DNA of 64,000 nucleotides from Azospirillum sp. B510 (lineage in GTDB: Bacteria > Pseudomonadota > Alphaproteobacteria > Azospirillales > Azospirillaceae). Location: contig NC_013855.1 of the NCBI RefSeq assembly GCF_000010725.1, positions 434,001 to 498,000 on the forward strand, in the 5' to 3' direction. Positions 18,881 through 26,800 of this stretch are shown piece after piece; the stretch's first letter is position 1, and every line of letters begins with the position of its first letter. The notes beneath the pieces were generated by a model. It was not told where the DNA came from and ran no database searches. It saw only the letters and a program-made list of their open reading frames with translations. A program made the translations under genes and the position numbers.

Positions 18881-19203
18881 GTCAAGCGGGGGCCGTCGGG
18901 GACAGGGTTATCGCATTTGACAAGAATTGCCCTCTCCCGTCCCGGGAGAGGGAGGGGACCCGCCAAAGGCGGGGAGGGTGAGGGGTAGACCAAGAGGCCC
19001 GAACCGCATGGTTCCTTGGATCACCCCTCACCCTTCCCAAGCTGCGCTTGGGCCCCGAGGTCGCTCGCAAGTCTCGCGACCGCACTTCACCTACGACCGC
19101 GTTGCGGTCGTCCGGCCTTTGGCCGTCGGTTACGTGCCCTCTCCCGGGGCGGGAGAGGGTGTCAAATGCGATAGCCGTGCCGTCGGGGAGGATCCCGCTT
19201 GAC
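18881..19203. repeat. 323-bp inverted-repeat (MITE/BIME-like) element
   Basis: The ends are related as inverted repeats of about 70 bp. GTCAAGCGGG (18881) matches CCCGCTTGAC (19194-19203), TATCGCATTTGACA matches its complement at about 19161-19174, and both arms carry the hairpin CCCTCTCCCG-N3-CGGGAGAGGG (18930-18952 and 19137-19159). Several smaller hairpins fill the core. There is no ORF or transposase. The same 23-bp hairpin recurs at 44196-44218. A further 156 bp without a gene separates it from purU. Confidence 0.7.
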
Positions 19204-19359
19204 GGCGCCGCCTGGGGGGCGGGATCCGGCGCCGGTCCGGGATTCAGCCCTCCTCCGGTCAGCCATGTGCGCGAACACTCATGAAGCGGGTGCAACGCCA
19301 CGGCGTTCGTGCTAGGGAAGCTTCCCTCTTTTCTGGCTGTACGTCATGGGTGACGCGCG

Positions 19360-20226
19360 ATGTCCGAGACCGGTTCCGACTATATCCTCACCGTTTCCTG
19401 TCCCGACACTGTCGGCATCGTCTTCGCCGTGTCAGGCTTCCTGGCGGAGCGGAGCTGCAACATCATCGACAGCGCGCAGTTCGGCGACCGCATCTCGGGC
19501 CTGTTCTTCATGCGCGTCAGCTTCAACGGCGATCCCGGCGGGGCGACGAGGCAGCAGCTGGAGGCGGAATTCGCCGCCCAAGTGGCGGAACGTTTCGCGA
19601 TGACCTGGAAAATCCATGACGCCCGTCGCCGTCCGCGCGTGCTGATCATGGTGTCGAAGTTCGGCCATTGCCTGAACGACCTGCTGTACCGCTACCGCAC
19701 CGGCTATCTGCCGATCGAAATTCCGGCGATCGTTTCCAACCACCGGGATTTCTACCAGCTTGCGGCCTGGCACAACATTCCGTTCCATCATCTGCCGGTC
19801 GGTTCCGACAACAAGGCCCATCAGGAAGCCCGCCTGCTGGAGATCGTGGAGGAGGAAAAGGTCGATCTCGTGGTTCTCGCCCGTTACATGCAGGTGCTGT
19901 CGGGGGCGCTCTGCGAGCGGATGGCCGGCCGGGTGATCAACATCCATCACAGCTTCCTGCCCAGCTTCAAGGGCGCCAAGCCCTATCATCAGGCCCATGC
20001 CCGCGGTGTGAAGCTGATCGGCGCCACCGCGCATTATGTCACCTCCAACCTCGATGAAGGACCGATCATCGAGCAGGAGGCCGAGCGCGTCGATCATACG
20101 ATGACGCCCGACGACCTGGTGGCCATCGGGCGTGACATCGAGAACATCGTTCTGGCCCGCGCCGTCCGCTACCATGTGGAGCATCGCGTGCTGCTGAACG
20201 GCAACAAGACCGTGGTCTTCCGCTAA
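19360..20226 (+). CDS. purU: Formyltetrahydrofolate deformylase
   Basis: This 288-residue enzyme hydrolyses 10-formyl-THF to THF and formate, balancing one-carbon pools and supplying formate. An N-terminal ACT domain (DYILTVSCPDTVGIVFAVSG) covers residues 7-85. A formyltransferase domain follows, with the Asn194-x-His196 (VINIHHSFLPSF) and Asp232 (SNLDEGPIIEQ) catalytic set at the spacing of GAR transformylase. The HCLNDLLYRYRTG motif is diagnostic of PurU. It stands alone, converging with phyR. A metabolic link with the formate-producing oxalate pathway is possible but is not shown by position. Confidence 0.94.
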   Translation: MSETGSDYILTVSCPDTVGIVFAVSGFLAERSCNIIDSAQFGDRISGLFFMRVSFNGDPGGATRQQLEAEFAAQVAERFAMTWKIHDARRRPRVLIMVSKFGHCLNDLLYRYRTGYLPIEIPAIVSNHRDFYQLAAWHNIPFHHLPVGSDNKAHQEARLLEIVEEEKVDLVVLARYMQVLSGALCERMAGRVINIHHSFLPSFKGAKPYHQAHARGVKLIGATAHYVTSNLDEGPIIEQEAERVDHTMTPDDLVAIGRDIENIVLARAVRYHVEHRVLLNGNKTVVFR

Positions 20227-20261
20227 GCCCCTACCGCTCCTCAGTCGGCGCGGCCCACCGG

Positions 20262-21065
20262 TCAATGGGGCTGCGCCGTCTCGCGGGCGTCTTCGGGTTG
20301 CGGCATGAACACCGCGCGGGTGATCGCCTGTTCGATCTGGTCGCGGGTGAAGGGCTTCGGGATCACCGGCCCCAGATGCTCCAGCCCATGCTTGGCCAGA
20401 TCGTCAGGGAAGGCGGTGACGAAGATCACCGGCAGGAAGCGGCGGGCCCGCAACGCGCGCGCCACCTCCAGCCCGTTGTCGCCGTCGGCCAGCCGGATGT
20501 CCATCAGGGCCAGCGTCGGCCGGTGTTCGGCGGCCAGCGCCAGCGCCTCGTCCATCGTCGCGGCATTGCCGCAGACGATGTGTCCCATGCCGCGCACCGT
20601 CTCCGCCAGATCATAGGCGATGATGGCGTCATCCTCGACGATCAGGATGGTGGCGGTGAGCCGGGCGCGAACCCGCTCGCGGGCATGGGTCAGGCGTTCC
20701 AGCGCGTTTTCCGGAGCGAGCCCGAGGACGGCGGCAGCGTCGCCGACCGGCAGGTCCTCCAGATTGACCAGCAGGTAGAGCCGGCGGTCGGTCTCCTCCA
20801 GCGTCATCAGCGCCGATTCGACCGGATGGTAGGGGGCCACGGCGGGAGCTGAGCCATCCTCGTCCTGCAGCCTGTTCAGGTGGCGGTAGAATATGCCGCG
20901 CGACAGCTCGCCGCCCCGGCCGGTTTCGGTTTCGTCCGCCTCCAGATACCATTCCAGGGTGCGGGTCACCAAGGCGTCTCCCCGCCCGTTCGTCCCGGTC
21001 AGCGCGCGGGCATAGCGGCGCAGGTATGGCAAATGCTGCATGAAGTGACCGGTGTGCTGCTCCAT
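20262..21065 (-). CDS. phyR: PhyR-type response regulator, general stress response
   Basis: A 267-residue protein with an ECF-sigma-like output domain first (about 8-135, with NLEDLPVGDAAAVLGLAPEN near 101 as region 4) and a receiver domain second (about 138-255). Receiver residues are Glu144/Asp145/Asp146, phospho-acceptor Asp189 (LMDIRLADGDNG), Thr217 and Lys237. In Alphaproteobacteria, phosphorylated PhyR sequesters the anti-sigma factor NepR and frees EcfG. No nepR, ecfG or PhyR-kinase gene lies within this window, which is unusual for phyR. A GGGGAG site precedes ATG 21065; Met9 (21041) is an alternative start. Confidence 0.92.
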   Translation of the reverse strand: MEQHTGHFMQHLPYLRRYARALTGTNGRGDALVTRTLEWYLEADETETGRGGELSRGIFYRHLNRLQDEDGSAPAVAPYHPVESALMTLEETDRRLYLLVNLEDLPVGDAAAVLGLAPENALERLTHARERVRARLTATILIVEDDAIIAYDLAETVRGMGHIVCGNAATMDEALALAAEHRPTLALMDIRLADGDNGLEVARALRARRFLPVIFVTAFPDDLAKHGLEHLGPVIPKPFTRDQIEQAITRAVFMPQPEDARETAQPH

Positions 21066-21502
21066 CTCTCTCCCCGTGCCTTTCTGCGGCGCGTGTTCCT
21101 GCTATCCGACCGATGGGTTTGTCCAACCGGCGGGCCGTTTCCAGAGCCCCGGTCCGGCCGTACCCTCCCGTCACGGAGCGCGGTGCCATCGACGCTGCCT
21201 TGAGAGGCAGACTGCCGCATCACGGCCCGCGACTGTCGAATTCATATGGCGCGGTCCACGGCCCAACGGGAGTGAACCCGAAAGATTTATTCGAGATACC
21301 CGAAAAGGATTACCCAACGTGAGTAATATGAGTTGCGGTCGGGCGCAGTTCAAAGACGCCTTCCACAAGCGTATGACTGTGGACGCATAGGGGGTTGCGG
21401 AGGGGGGAGGCTTAACCGTTCGGAAAGACTTGCAACCATACTCTGACATTGCCCTCCGGCACTTGCCGCGTGAGGGCGAGGCGAGTGTTCCCGATCCTCG
21501 AG
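21066..21502. other. Gene-free region upstream of phyR
   Basis: No convincing protein gene was found in 437 bp. It must contain the phyR promoter on the minus strand, but I could not identify a GGAAC...CGTT-type EcfG site. An AT-richer patch lies near 21270-21330. A strong plus-strand terminator at 21503-21535 implies a transcript crossing part of this region. The stretch from 21536 to 21914 also shows no gene. Confidence 0.5.
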
Positions 21503-21535
21503 CGCGCCGGCCATCCCCCAGGCCGGCGCGTTTTT
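21503..21535 (+). terminator. Orphan strong terminator, plus strand
   Basis: CGCGCCGGCC (21503-21512) pairs perfectly with GGCCGGCGCG (21521-21530) around an 8-nt loop, followed by TTTTT. The nearest plus-strand gene upstream is purU, 1.3 kb away with phyR in between on the other strand. It may therefore end an unannotated small RNA. Confidence 0.7.
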
Positions 21536-21914
21536 CTTCGCTTCGCCTTGGGCCTGCATTTCGGCTTTGGTCCCCCAGGATCGGGCGGATCGAAGAGGCC
21601 GGCGCGATGCCTGCGAACCCGCCGGCTGCCAAATATCGACTGTCAAACATCGGTGGCCGGACGCGGTCGTGGCATATCCGGATGGGTGTTGGCGGCAGAT
21701 GCTTATCTTTCAGGATAATGGACCGCCGCCGCCGGTTTTCTGTCAATTGGGAGCATTCACAAGCCGGTGCTTGCGCTGCGCTTAATCCGACGTTAAGGAC
21801 ATCGGCACACGGTTGAAGTTGGGCGCCTGGAGCCGCAGCGACCGTGGCGCGGTCCGGCCGAACTCAGTCGGCCGGGTGATCGTGTGGGCTGCCGTATCGG
21901 GTCCGGGTTTGTGC

Positions 21915-22448
21915 ATGGAAGACCAAGAGTTGGATCGGTCCCTGATGGACGGCATTCCGCCGGATGAACTGGCTGACTTCAGCCAGTGGCGGGACCGCGT
22001 GCGCGGCACGAATATTTCCGAGAAGACGTTGCTGGCGACGGACTATCTCAATCACTTCAACGAAATCGTGATGCTGATCGAGATGATCCCGGACATGCCG
22101 GACATGCTGGAGGAATGCCGGATCTGGCAGCCCAAGAGCTATGCCGAGCATTTCCGCGACAGCGGCTTCTCGGACAAGGAACTGGCGATCGAGGCCTACG
22201 GCCATGTGCCGTCGAAATTCCGCCGCCCCTTCGAGGACACCATCGCCCAGGCCCATCAGGTGATCGCCCACACGCTGGAGCGGATCGGCACCGACATCGA
22301 CAGCGGCGACCCCGACAAGCTGCGGCTCGATTGCCAGACCTCCGTGGCGATGATCCACCGCATCATCCAGGTCGCCAACGGCATCATCCACGGTACCGCC
22401 CATGTGATGGAGCAGGGCGAGATCGACCTATATCTGCAAAATGGCTGA
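21915..22448 (+). CDS. Hypothetical protein, helical, unknown function
   Basis: A 177-residue soluble acidic protein starting MEDQELDRSLMDGIPPDELA. It has predicted long helices and a central segment MLIEMIPDMPDMLEECRIWQ that is methionine- and proline-rich. No signal peptide, membrane span or known motif was recognised. The open frame extends 34 codons upstream of ATG 21915, but that part has atypical composition. The ribosome-binding site is weak. It has no operon partner. Confidence 0.7.
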   Translation: MEDQELDRSLMDGIPPDELADFSQWRDRVRGTNISEKTLLATDYLNHFNEIVMLIEMIPDMPDMLEECRIWQPKSYAEHFRDSGFSDKELAIEAYGHVPSKFRRPFEDTIAQAHQVIAHTLERIGTDIDSGDPDKLRLDCQTSVAMIHRIIQVANGIIHGTAHVMEQGEIDLYLQNG

Positions 22449-22819
22449 CGGGCGGAATGGCTGACGGGTGATACGCCAACCCGTACTTTCGTTCCAAATC
22501 ATGCGTCTTACCAACCAAAAATCGCTGTTTTCAGTCATTTGCCCCGGCGCGAATGTGGATTGATGGTGCTCCCACCATTCGTTCGTTGCATGGCTCAGTT
22601 GCCTCCCCCGGCACTATAGTCTGGTCATAAAAGATAAGATGGAGGCGTGTTCATGCGTCCTCTGCGGGGGGAGATGGAGCATTGCCCATGAAGGGTTGCG
22701 CATTCGCGCCGGCCGACGGCATGGCCGTGTCTGAACCGCGTGTGCGGCGGAACGGCCCGCCCACCGATCACGCCGACCCCGGTCCTCCCATCGTCCCAAG
22801 GGAGGGAACAGCGCGGCAC

Positions 22820-24454
22820 ATGTCGCCATCCGGGCATTTGGACAGCTTCACCCGCGATCGGTTGCCGGCCCCGGCCCAGCGCCCCGATCTGATTCTCGAC
22901 CGTCCCGAACTGCGCTATCCCGAGCGCCTCAACGCCGTTTCCGCCCTGATCGACGGATGGCGCGAGCGTGGTTGGGATGGACACCCCTGCTTGATCGGCG
23001 GCGACGGCGAGGTGTGGAGCTATGGGCGGATGCGCGACACCGTCGACCGCATCGCCCGTGTCCTGACCGAGGATTACGGTCTGGTCACCGGAAACCGCGT
23101 TCTGCTGCGCGGCCCCAACACGCCGATGCTGGCCGCCTGCTGGCTGGCGGTGATCAAGGCCGGCGGTGTGCTGGTGCCGACCATGCCGCTGCTGCGCGCG
23201 CCCGAACTGGCGGATGTGCTGAAGCGTGCCGCCATCGACATGGCGCTGTGCGACACCCATTTCCTCGACGATCTGGAAGAGGCGGCGCTGCCGTCGCTGC
23301 GCATCGTCGGCTTCCGTGACGGCGAGCTGGAACACCGCATCGCCACCAAGCCGGCCGGTTTCGAGGCGGCCGACACGGCGCAGGACGACGTCGCCCTGAT
23401 CGCCTTCACCTCCGGCACCACCGGGACGCCGAAGGCCGCGGCCCATCTCCATCGCCATCTGCTGGCGATCGCCGACCTGTCGCCGCGCTCGGTGCTGGGG
23501 ACCACGGCCGACGACGTGTTCTGCGGCTCGCCGACGCTGGCCTTCGCCTACGGGCTGGGCGGGCTGCTGCTGTTCCCGCTGCGCATCGGCGCCTCGGTCA
23601 TCCTGCTGGAGCGCGGAACCGCCGACCGGCTGCTGGAGGCCGCCACCCGCCACCGGGCGACGGTGATGTTCACCGTGCCGACCGTCTATCGCGGCATGAT
23701 CGGCCGCATGGCCGCCGATCCGACGCTGGCGAAGGGGGTGTCGTCGCTGCGGCTCTGCGTCTCGGCCGGGGAGCCGCTGCCGCGGCAGACCTTCGAGGGC
23801 TGGCGCGACGCCACCGGGCTGGAGATCCTCGACAGCCTGGGCACCACCGAGCTTCTGAATGCCGTGCTGCATGCCGCGCCCGGCGATGTCCGGCCGGGCT
23901 CCACCGGCAAGCCTGTGCCGGGCTATGAGGCGATGGTGGTCGACGAGCAGTTCCGCCCGCTTCCTCCCGGCCAGGTCGGCCGGCTGGCCGTGCGCGGGGC
24001 GACCGGCTGCCTCTATCTCGACGACCCGCGCCAGGAGAGCTATGTCCAGCAGGGCTGGAACCTGACCGGCGACGCCTTCCATATCGATGAGGACGGCTTC
24101 TTCTGGTACCACGCCCGCACCGACGACCTGATCGTCTCGGCCGGCTACAAGATCTCCGGCCTGGAGGTCGAGAACATCCTGCTGAGCCACGAGGCGGTGC
24201 AGGAATGCGCGGTGATCGCCGCCCCGGACCCGGTGCGCGGCACCATCCCCAAGGCCTTCATCGTGCTGCGCGACGGCGTCCGCCCCGACGAGCGTCTGGC
24301 GGAGGAGCTGCAAGGCTTCGTCAAGGACCACATCGCGCCTTATAAATACCCGCGCGCGGTGGAGTTCCTCGACGCGTTGCCGCGGACGGAGACCGGCAAG
24401 GTCCAGCGCTTCAAGCTGCGCCGCCGCGCCTGGCAGCCGGACGAGACCGAGTAG
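22820..24454 (+). CDS. Acyl/aryl-CoA ligase (benzoate or 2-aminobenzoate-CoA ligase-like)
   Basis: A 544-residue ANL-superfamily enzyme that adenylates a carboxylate and loads it onto CoA. Key motifs are the P-loop AFTSGTTGTPKAAAH (near residue 194), the A5-type LGTTELLNA, GDAFHIDEDGFFWYHARTDD (A7/A8) and the catalytic Lys in PRTETGKVQRFKLR near the C-terminus. The opening LRYPERLNAVSALIDGW resembles benzoate- and anthranilate-CoA ligases. The substrate cannot be fixed from sequence, and no aromatic-ring pathway lies beside it. ATG 22820 gives the family length. ATG 22688 has a better ribosome-binding site and would add 44 residues. The 371-bp region before it shows no other gene. Confidence 0.82.
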   Translation: MSPSGHLDSFTRDRLPAPAQRPDLILDRPELRYPERLNAVSALIDGWRERGWDGHPCLIGGDGEVWSYGRMRDTVDRIARVLTEDYGLVTGNRVLLRGPNTPMLAACWLAVIKAGGVLVPTMPLLRAPELADVLKRAAIDMALCDTHFLDDLEEAALPSLRIVGFRDGELEHRIATKPAGFEAADTAQDDVALIAFTSGTTGTPKAAAHLHRHLLAIADLSPRSVLGTTADDVFCGSPTLAFAYGLGGLLLFPLRIGASVILLERGTADRLLEAATRHRATVMFTVPTVYRGMIGRMAADPTLAKGVSSLRLCVSAGEPLPRQTFEGWRDATGLEILDSLGTTELLNAVLHAAPGDVRPGSTGKPVPGYEAMVVDEQFRPLPPGQVGRLAVRGATGCLYLDDPRQESYVQQGWNLTGDAFHIDEDGFFWYHARTDDLIVSAGYKISGLEVENILLSHEAVQECAVIAAPDPVRGTIPKAFIVLRDGVRPDERLAEELQGFVKDHIAPYKYPRAVEFLDALPRTETGKVQRFKLRRRAWQPDETE

Positions 24455-24491
24455 GGACCGGGTAGGGCGGAGCCGCGCCGGGAGGCCGGCG

Positions 24492-25385
24492 CTACCGGGG
24501 AAAGCCGGCGAAACGGGTCAGGCGGATGTCGCGCGACTCCAGCAGGTCGGCGAAATCCGGTCCGCGCAGATAGTCATATTCGGCGCGCCGTGGTTCGACC
24601 AGCGTGTCGACGCGGCGCAGTTCCTCGTCGGGCAGGCCGGGATGGACCATCACCAGGGTCCGGCCGCCGATCCCGTCGAGGAAGTGCGGCATCAGCTCGG
24701 CGAAGGGGCGGCGGCCGGCGAAATCATAGACACCGGCGAAGCGGTCGTTGGCGGGAATGCCGCGCGCCCGCGCCATGCGGGCCAACCCGCCGCCCAGCCC
24801 GCCGATCAGCAGGGTTTTCGGCACCGCGACCCCGCGGCGCAACACCATGCCGACCGGCTCCCGGCACAGGCGGACATAGGCGCCGGGCAGCCCGGACAAC
24901 GCCTCCGTCACCGCATCGCGGATGCCGGGCAGCTGGTGGATGTGCTGGTGGCCGTCGATATAGTCGGGCGGCGCCCCCCAGGCTTCGGTGAAGGCGGCGA
25001 GCTGGCGCGACAGCTCGTCCCGGATCTCCGCTCGCGCCGCGGGGGCCGCCAGCTTCCCGCGATAGGCCCAGCCCATCAGCCGCCCCAACGGCGGCAGGCG
25101 CCCGTCGGGCGCCAGCGTCGGCATGGCGCCCAGCGGCGGCTGGTCGGTCAGGGTGAAATGCAGCCCGACATCGGCCTTGTCCTTCAATTCGCGCAAGGGA
25201 CCGGCCCCACTGCGCCAATGCGGGCAAAGGCTCATCACCGAGGTCGCGGTCAGCCGCCCTTGGACGATCAGGTCGCGGATGGCGCTGTTGACGCCGGGCG
25301 CCAGACCGTAATCGTCGGCACAGAGCAGGAGCGGGGCAGGGGCAGGGGCGGTGACGGAGGCTGTGTTGGACATGGCCGGCGGCAA
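24492..25385 (-). CDS. YdjC/ChbG-HpnK family carbohydrate deacetylase
   Basis: A 297-residue member of the YdjC-like deacetylase family, which removes N-acetyl groups from sugars (ChbG on chitobiose) or acts in hopanoid biosynthesis (HpnK). The metal-binding pattern is visible as LLCADDYGLAPGVNSAI (Asp-Asp near residue 24), VGLHFTLTD (His near 75) and YIDGHQHIHQLPGIRDAV (His near 146-150). No hopanoid genes are nearby, so the substrate is open. It follows the DMT transporter gene by 45 bp on the same strand and is probably co-transcribed. Met5 (25373) is an alternative start. Confidence 0.85.
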   Translation of the reverse strand: MPPAMSNTASVTAPAPAPLLLCADDYGLAPGVNSAIRDLIVQGRLTATSVMSLCPHWRSGAGPLRELKDKADVGLHFTLTDQPPLGAMPTLAPDGRLPPLGRLMGWAYRGKLAAPAARAEIRDELSRQLAAFTEAWGAPPDYIDGHQHIHQLPGIRDAVTEALSGLPGAYVRLCREPVGMVLRRGVAVPKTLLIGGLGGGLARMARARGIPANDRFAGVYDFAGRRPFAELMPHFLDGIGGRTLVMVHPGLPDEELRRVDTLVEPRRAEYDYLRGPDFADLLESRDIRLTRFAGFPR

Positions 25386-25430
25386 GCGGGAACGGGGGTC
25401 CGGCCAAGATGGGGGGGCGGACCCGGCCGA

Positions 25431-26381
25431 TCAAGCGGCTTCGGCCGCCGGGGCCACCGCCGGCTTGCGGGCGGGCAGGGTGGCCAGCATCACGCCGGGC
25501 AACACCAGCAGGACGCCCATCAGATGGAAGCCTTGCAGCGGTTCGGCCAACAGGAACCAGGAGGCGAGCGCCGCCCACAGCGGCGAGACATACAGCGCGG
25601 TGGAGGCGCGGGCGGCCCCCATCATCGCGATGGTCTTCTGGTACGCCAGCAGGGCCAGCACCGAGGCGAACAGCGCCACCGCGACGATGGACAGGATGGT
25701 GGGGACCGAGAAGGGGACCGGCCGCACCGCCGCCGTCTCCCAGAGGTAGAAGGGCGCCAGCACCAGCACCCCGGCGAAGGCGTTCGCGGCGAAGGCGGTG
25801 ACCACCGGCAGGGGTGTGCCCGATTGCCGCAGCAGGATGGTGTAGACCGACCAGGACACCGCCCCGGTCAGCACCAGCAGGTCGCCGGCATTGAAGGAGA
25901 GGTGACGCAAAGCCTCCAGGTCGCCGCGGGTCAGGATCACCACCACGCCGGCCATCGCCAGCAGGATGCCGAGAATCTGCCTCGGCCGGATCGCGTCGCC
26001 CAGCCAGACGGCGGCCAGCGCCAGGATCATCGCCGGACTGGTGGCATAGATCAGGCTGGCGTTGGTGGCGCTGGTCCGTTCCAGCCCGTAATAGACGATG
26101 GCGCCGGAAATCCCCTGGCCCAGCACGCCGAGCAGCAGGTAGCGGCGCCATTGCGCCCTCAGCCGGTGGCGGTGGGCCAGCAGGCCCGGCAGGGCGAAGG
26201 GCAGCACGATCAGGAAGGCGATCAGCCACCGCCAGAAGGCCAGACCGATCGGCGGAACCACATGGGCCACCGCCCGCCCGACCACCGGGTTGGAGGCCAG
26301 CAGGGCGGAACCGGCGATATAGAGGCCATAGGCGGCCAGTGGACCGCTTCGCAGGACCGAGGGCAGGAGCGGACGGGGCAT
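25431..26381 (-). CDS. DMT-superfamily (EamA) permease
   Basis: A 316-residue inner-membrane exporter with two EamA repeats and about ten transmembrane helices (for example LLLGVLGQGISGAIVYYGLE at the end of repeat 1 and MMGAARASTALYVSPLWAAL in repeat 2). Family members export amino acids, metabolites or drugs; the substrate is unknown. ATG 26381 (MPRPLLPSVLRSG) starts just before the first helix. A longer frame from 26486 adds 35 arginine-rich residues and is less likely. It is first in a two-gene unit with the YdjC-like deacetylase. Confidence 0.85.
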   Translation of the reverse strand: MPRPLLPSVLRSGPLAAYGLYIAGSALLASNPVVGRAVAHVVPPIGLAFWRWLIAFLIVLPFALPGLLAHRHRLRAQWRRYLLLGVLGQGISGAIVYYGLERTSATNASLIYATSPAMILALAAVWLGDAIRPRQILGILLAMAGVVVILTRGDLEALRHLSFNAGDLLVLTGAVSWSVYTILLRQSGTPLPVVTAFAANAFAGVLVLAPFYLWETAAVRPVPFSVPTILSIVAVALFASVLALLAYQKTIAMMGAARASTALYVSPLWAALASWFLLAEPLQGFHLMGVLLVLPGVMLATLPARKPAVAPAAEAA

Positions 26382-26800
26382 CGCCGGAGCGGTATCCAAA
26401 GTAAGGGTCCCCAAAATAAGGGTTCCATGACGGCTGCAACCGAGCCTAGCATGGGGCCGTCGCCGCGCTTCACGGCCGGTGCGCATGGCAGCCGCCCGAC
26501 GCCCGACGCCCGCGCCAGGCTGACGATGCTGTCCAACCGGATAACCTGAGTCGCGAGGGGAAGGAAGCTGCCGGTTCGGTCAACCGGATGGTTGGCTTTG
26601 CAACTGTTTCATTTTCGGGGCGGAAATTGTATCCATATGGACATGTCGGCGCCTCGAATTGTGCTCTGCGCTACGGTATAGCCACGTATGCATGTTGGCG
26701 TTGACAGGCGGCTTACGCACGCGCCAAATGTCGGCGCTATTTTCAAAGGCGTTCTGGCAAATTTCCCTTACGCTCCAACCGGAATCGGGAGGCAAGACGA
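26382..26800. other. Divergent intergenic region, eamA-dppA
   Basis: 419 bp with no gene. It is richer in A+T than its surroundings. It contains the palindrome CCATATGG (26633-26640) and a good TTGACA box at 26701-26706 on the dppA strand, but no clear -10 partner. It should hold the promoters of both flanking units. Confidence 0.45.

Noticed and set aside
19346..19360. Alternative ATG at 19346 for purU
   Set aside because: It is out of frame with the ACT domain; ATG 19360 starts the conserved sequence.
24642..26549. A 635-codon open frame on the plus strand opposite the deacetylase and DMT genes
   Set aside because: The product is low-complexity Gly/Gln/Arg/His and is a shadow of the two real minus-strand genes.
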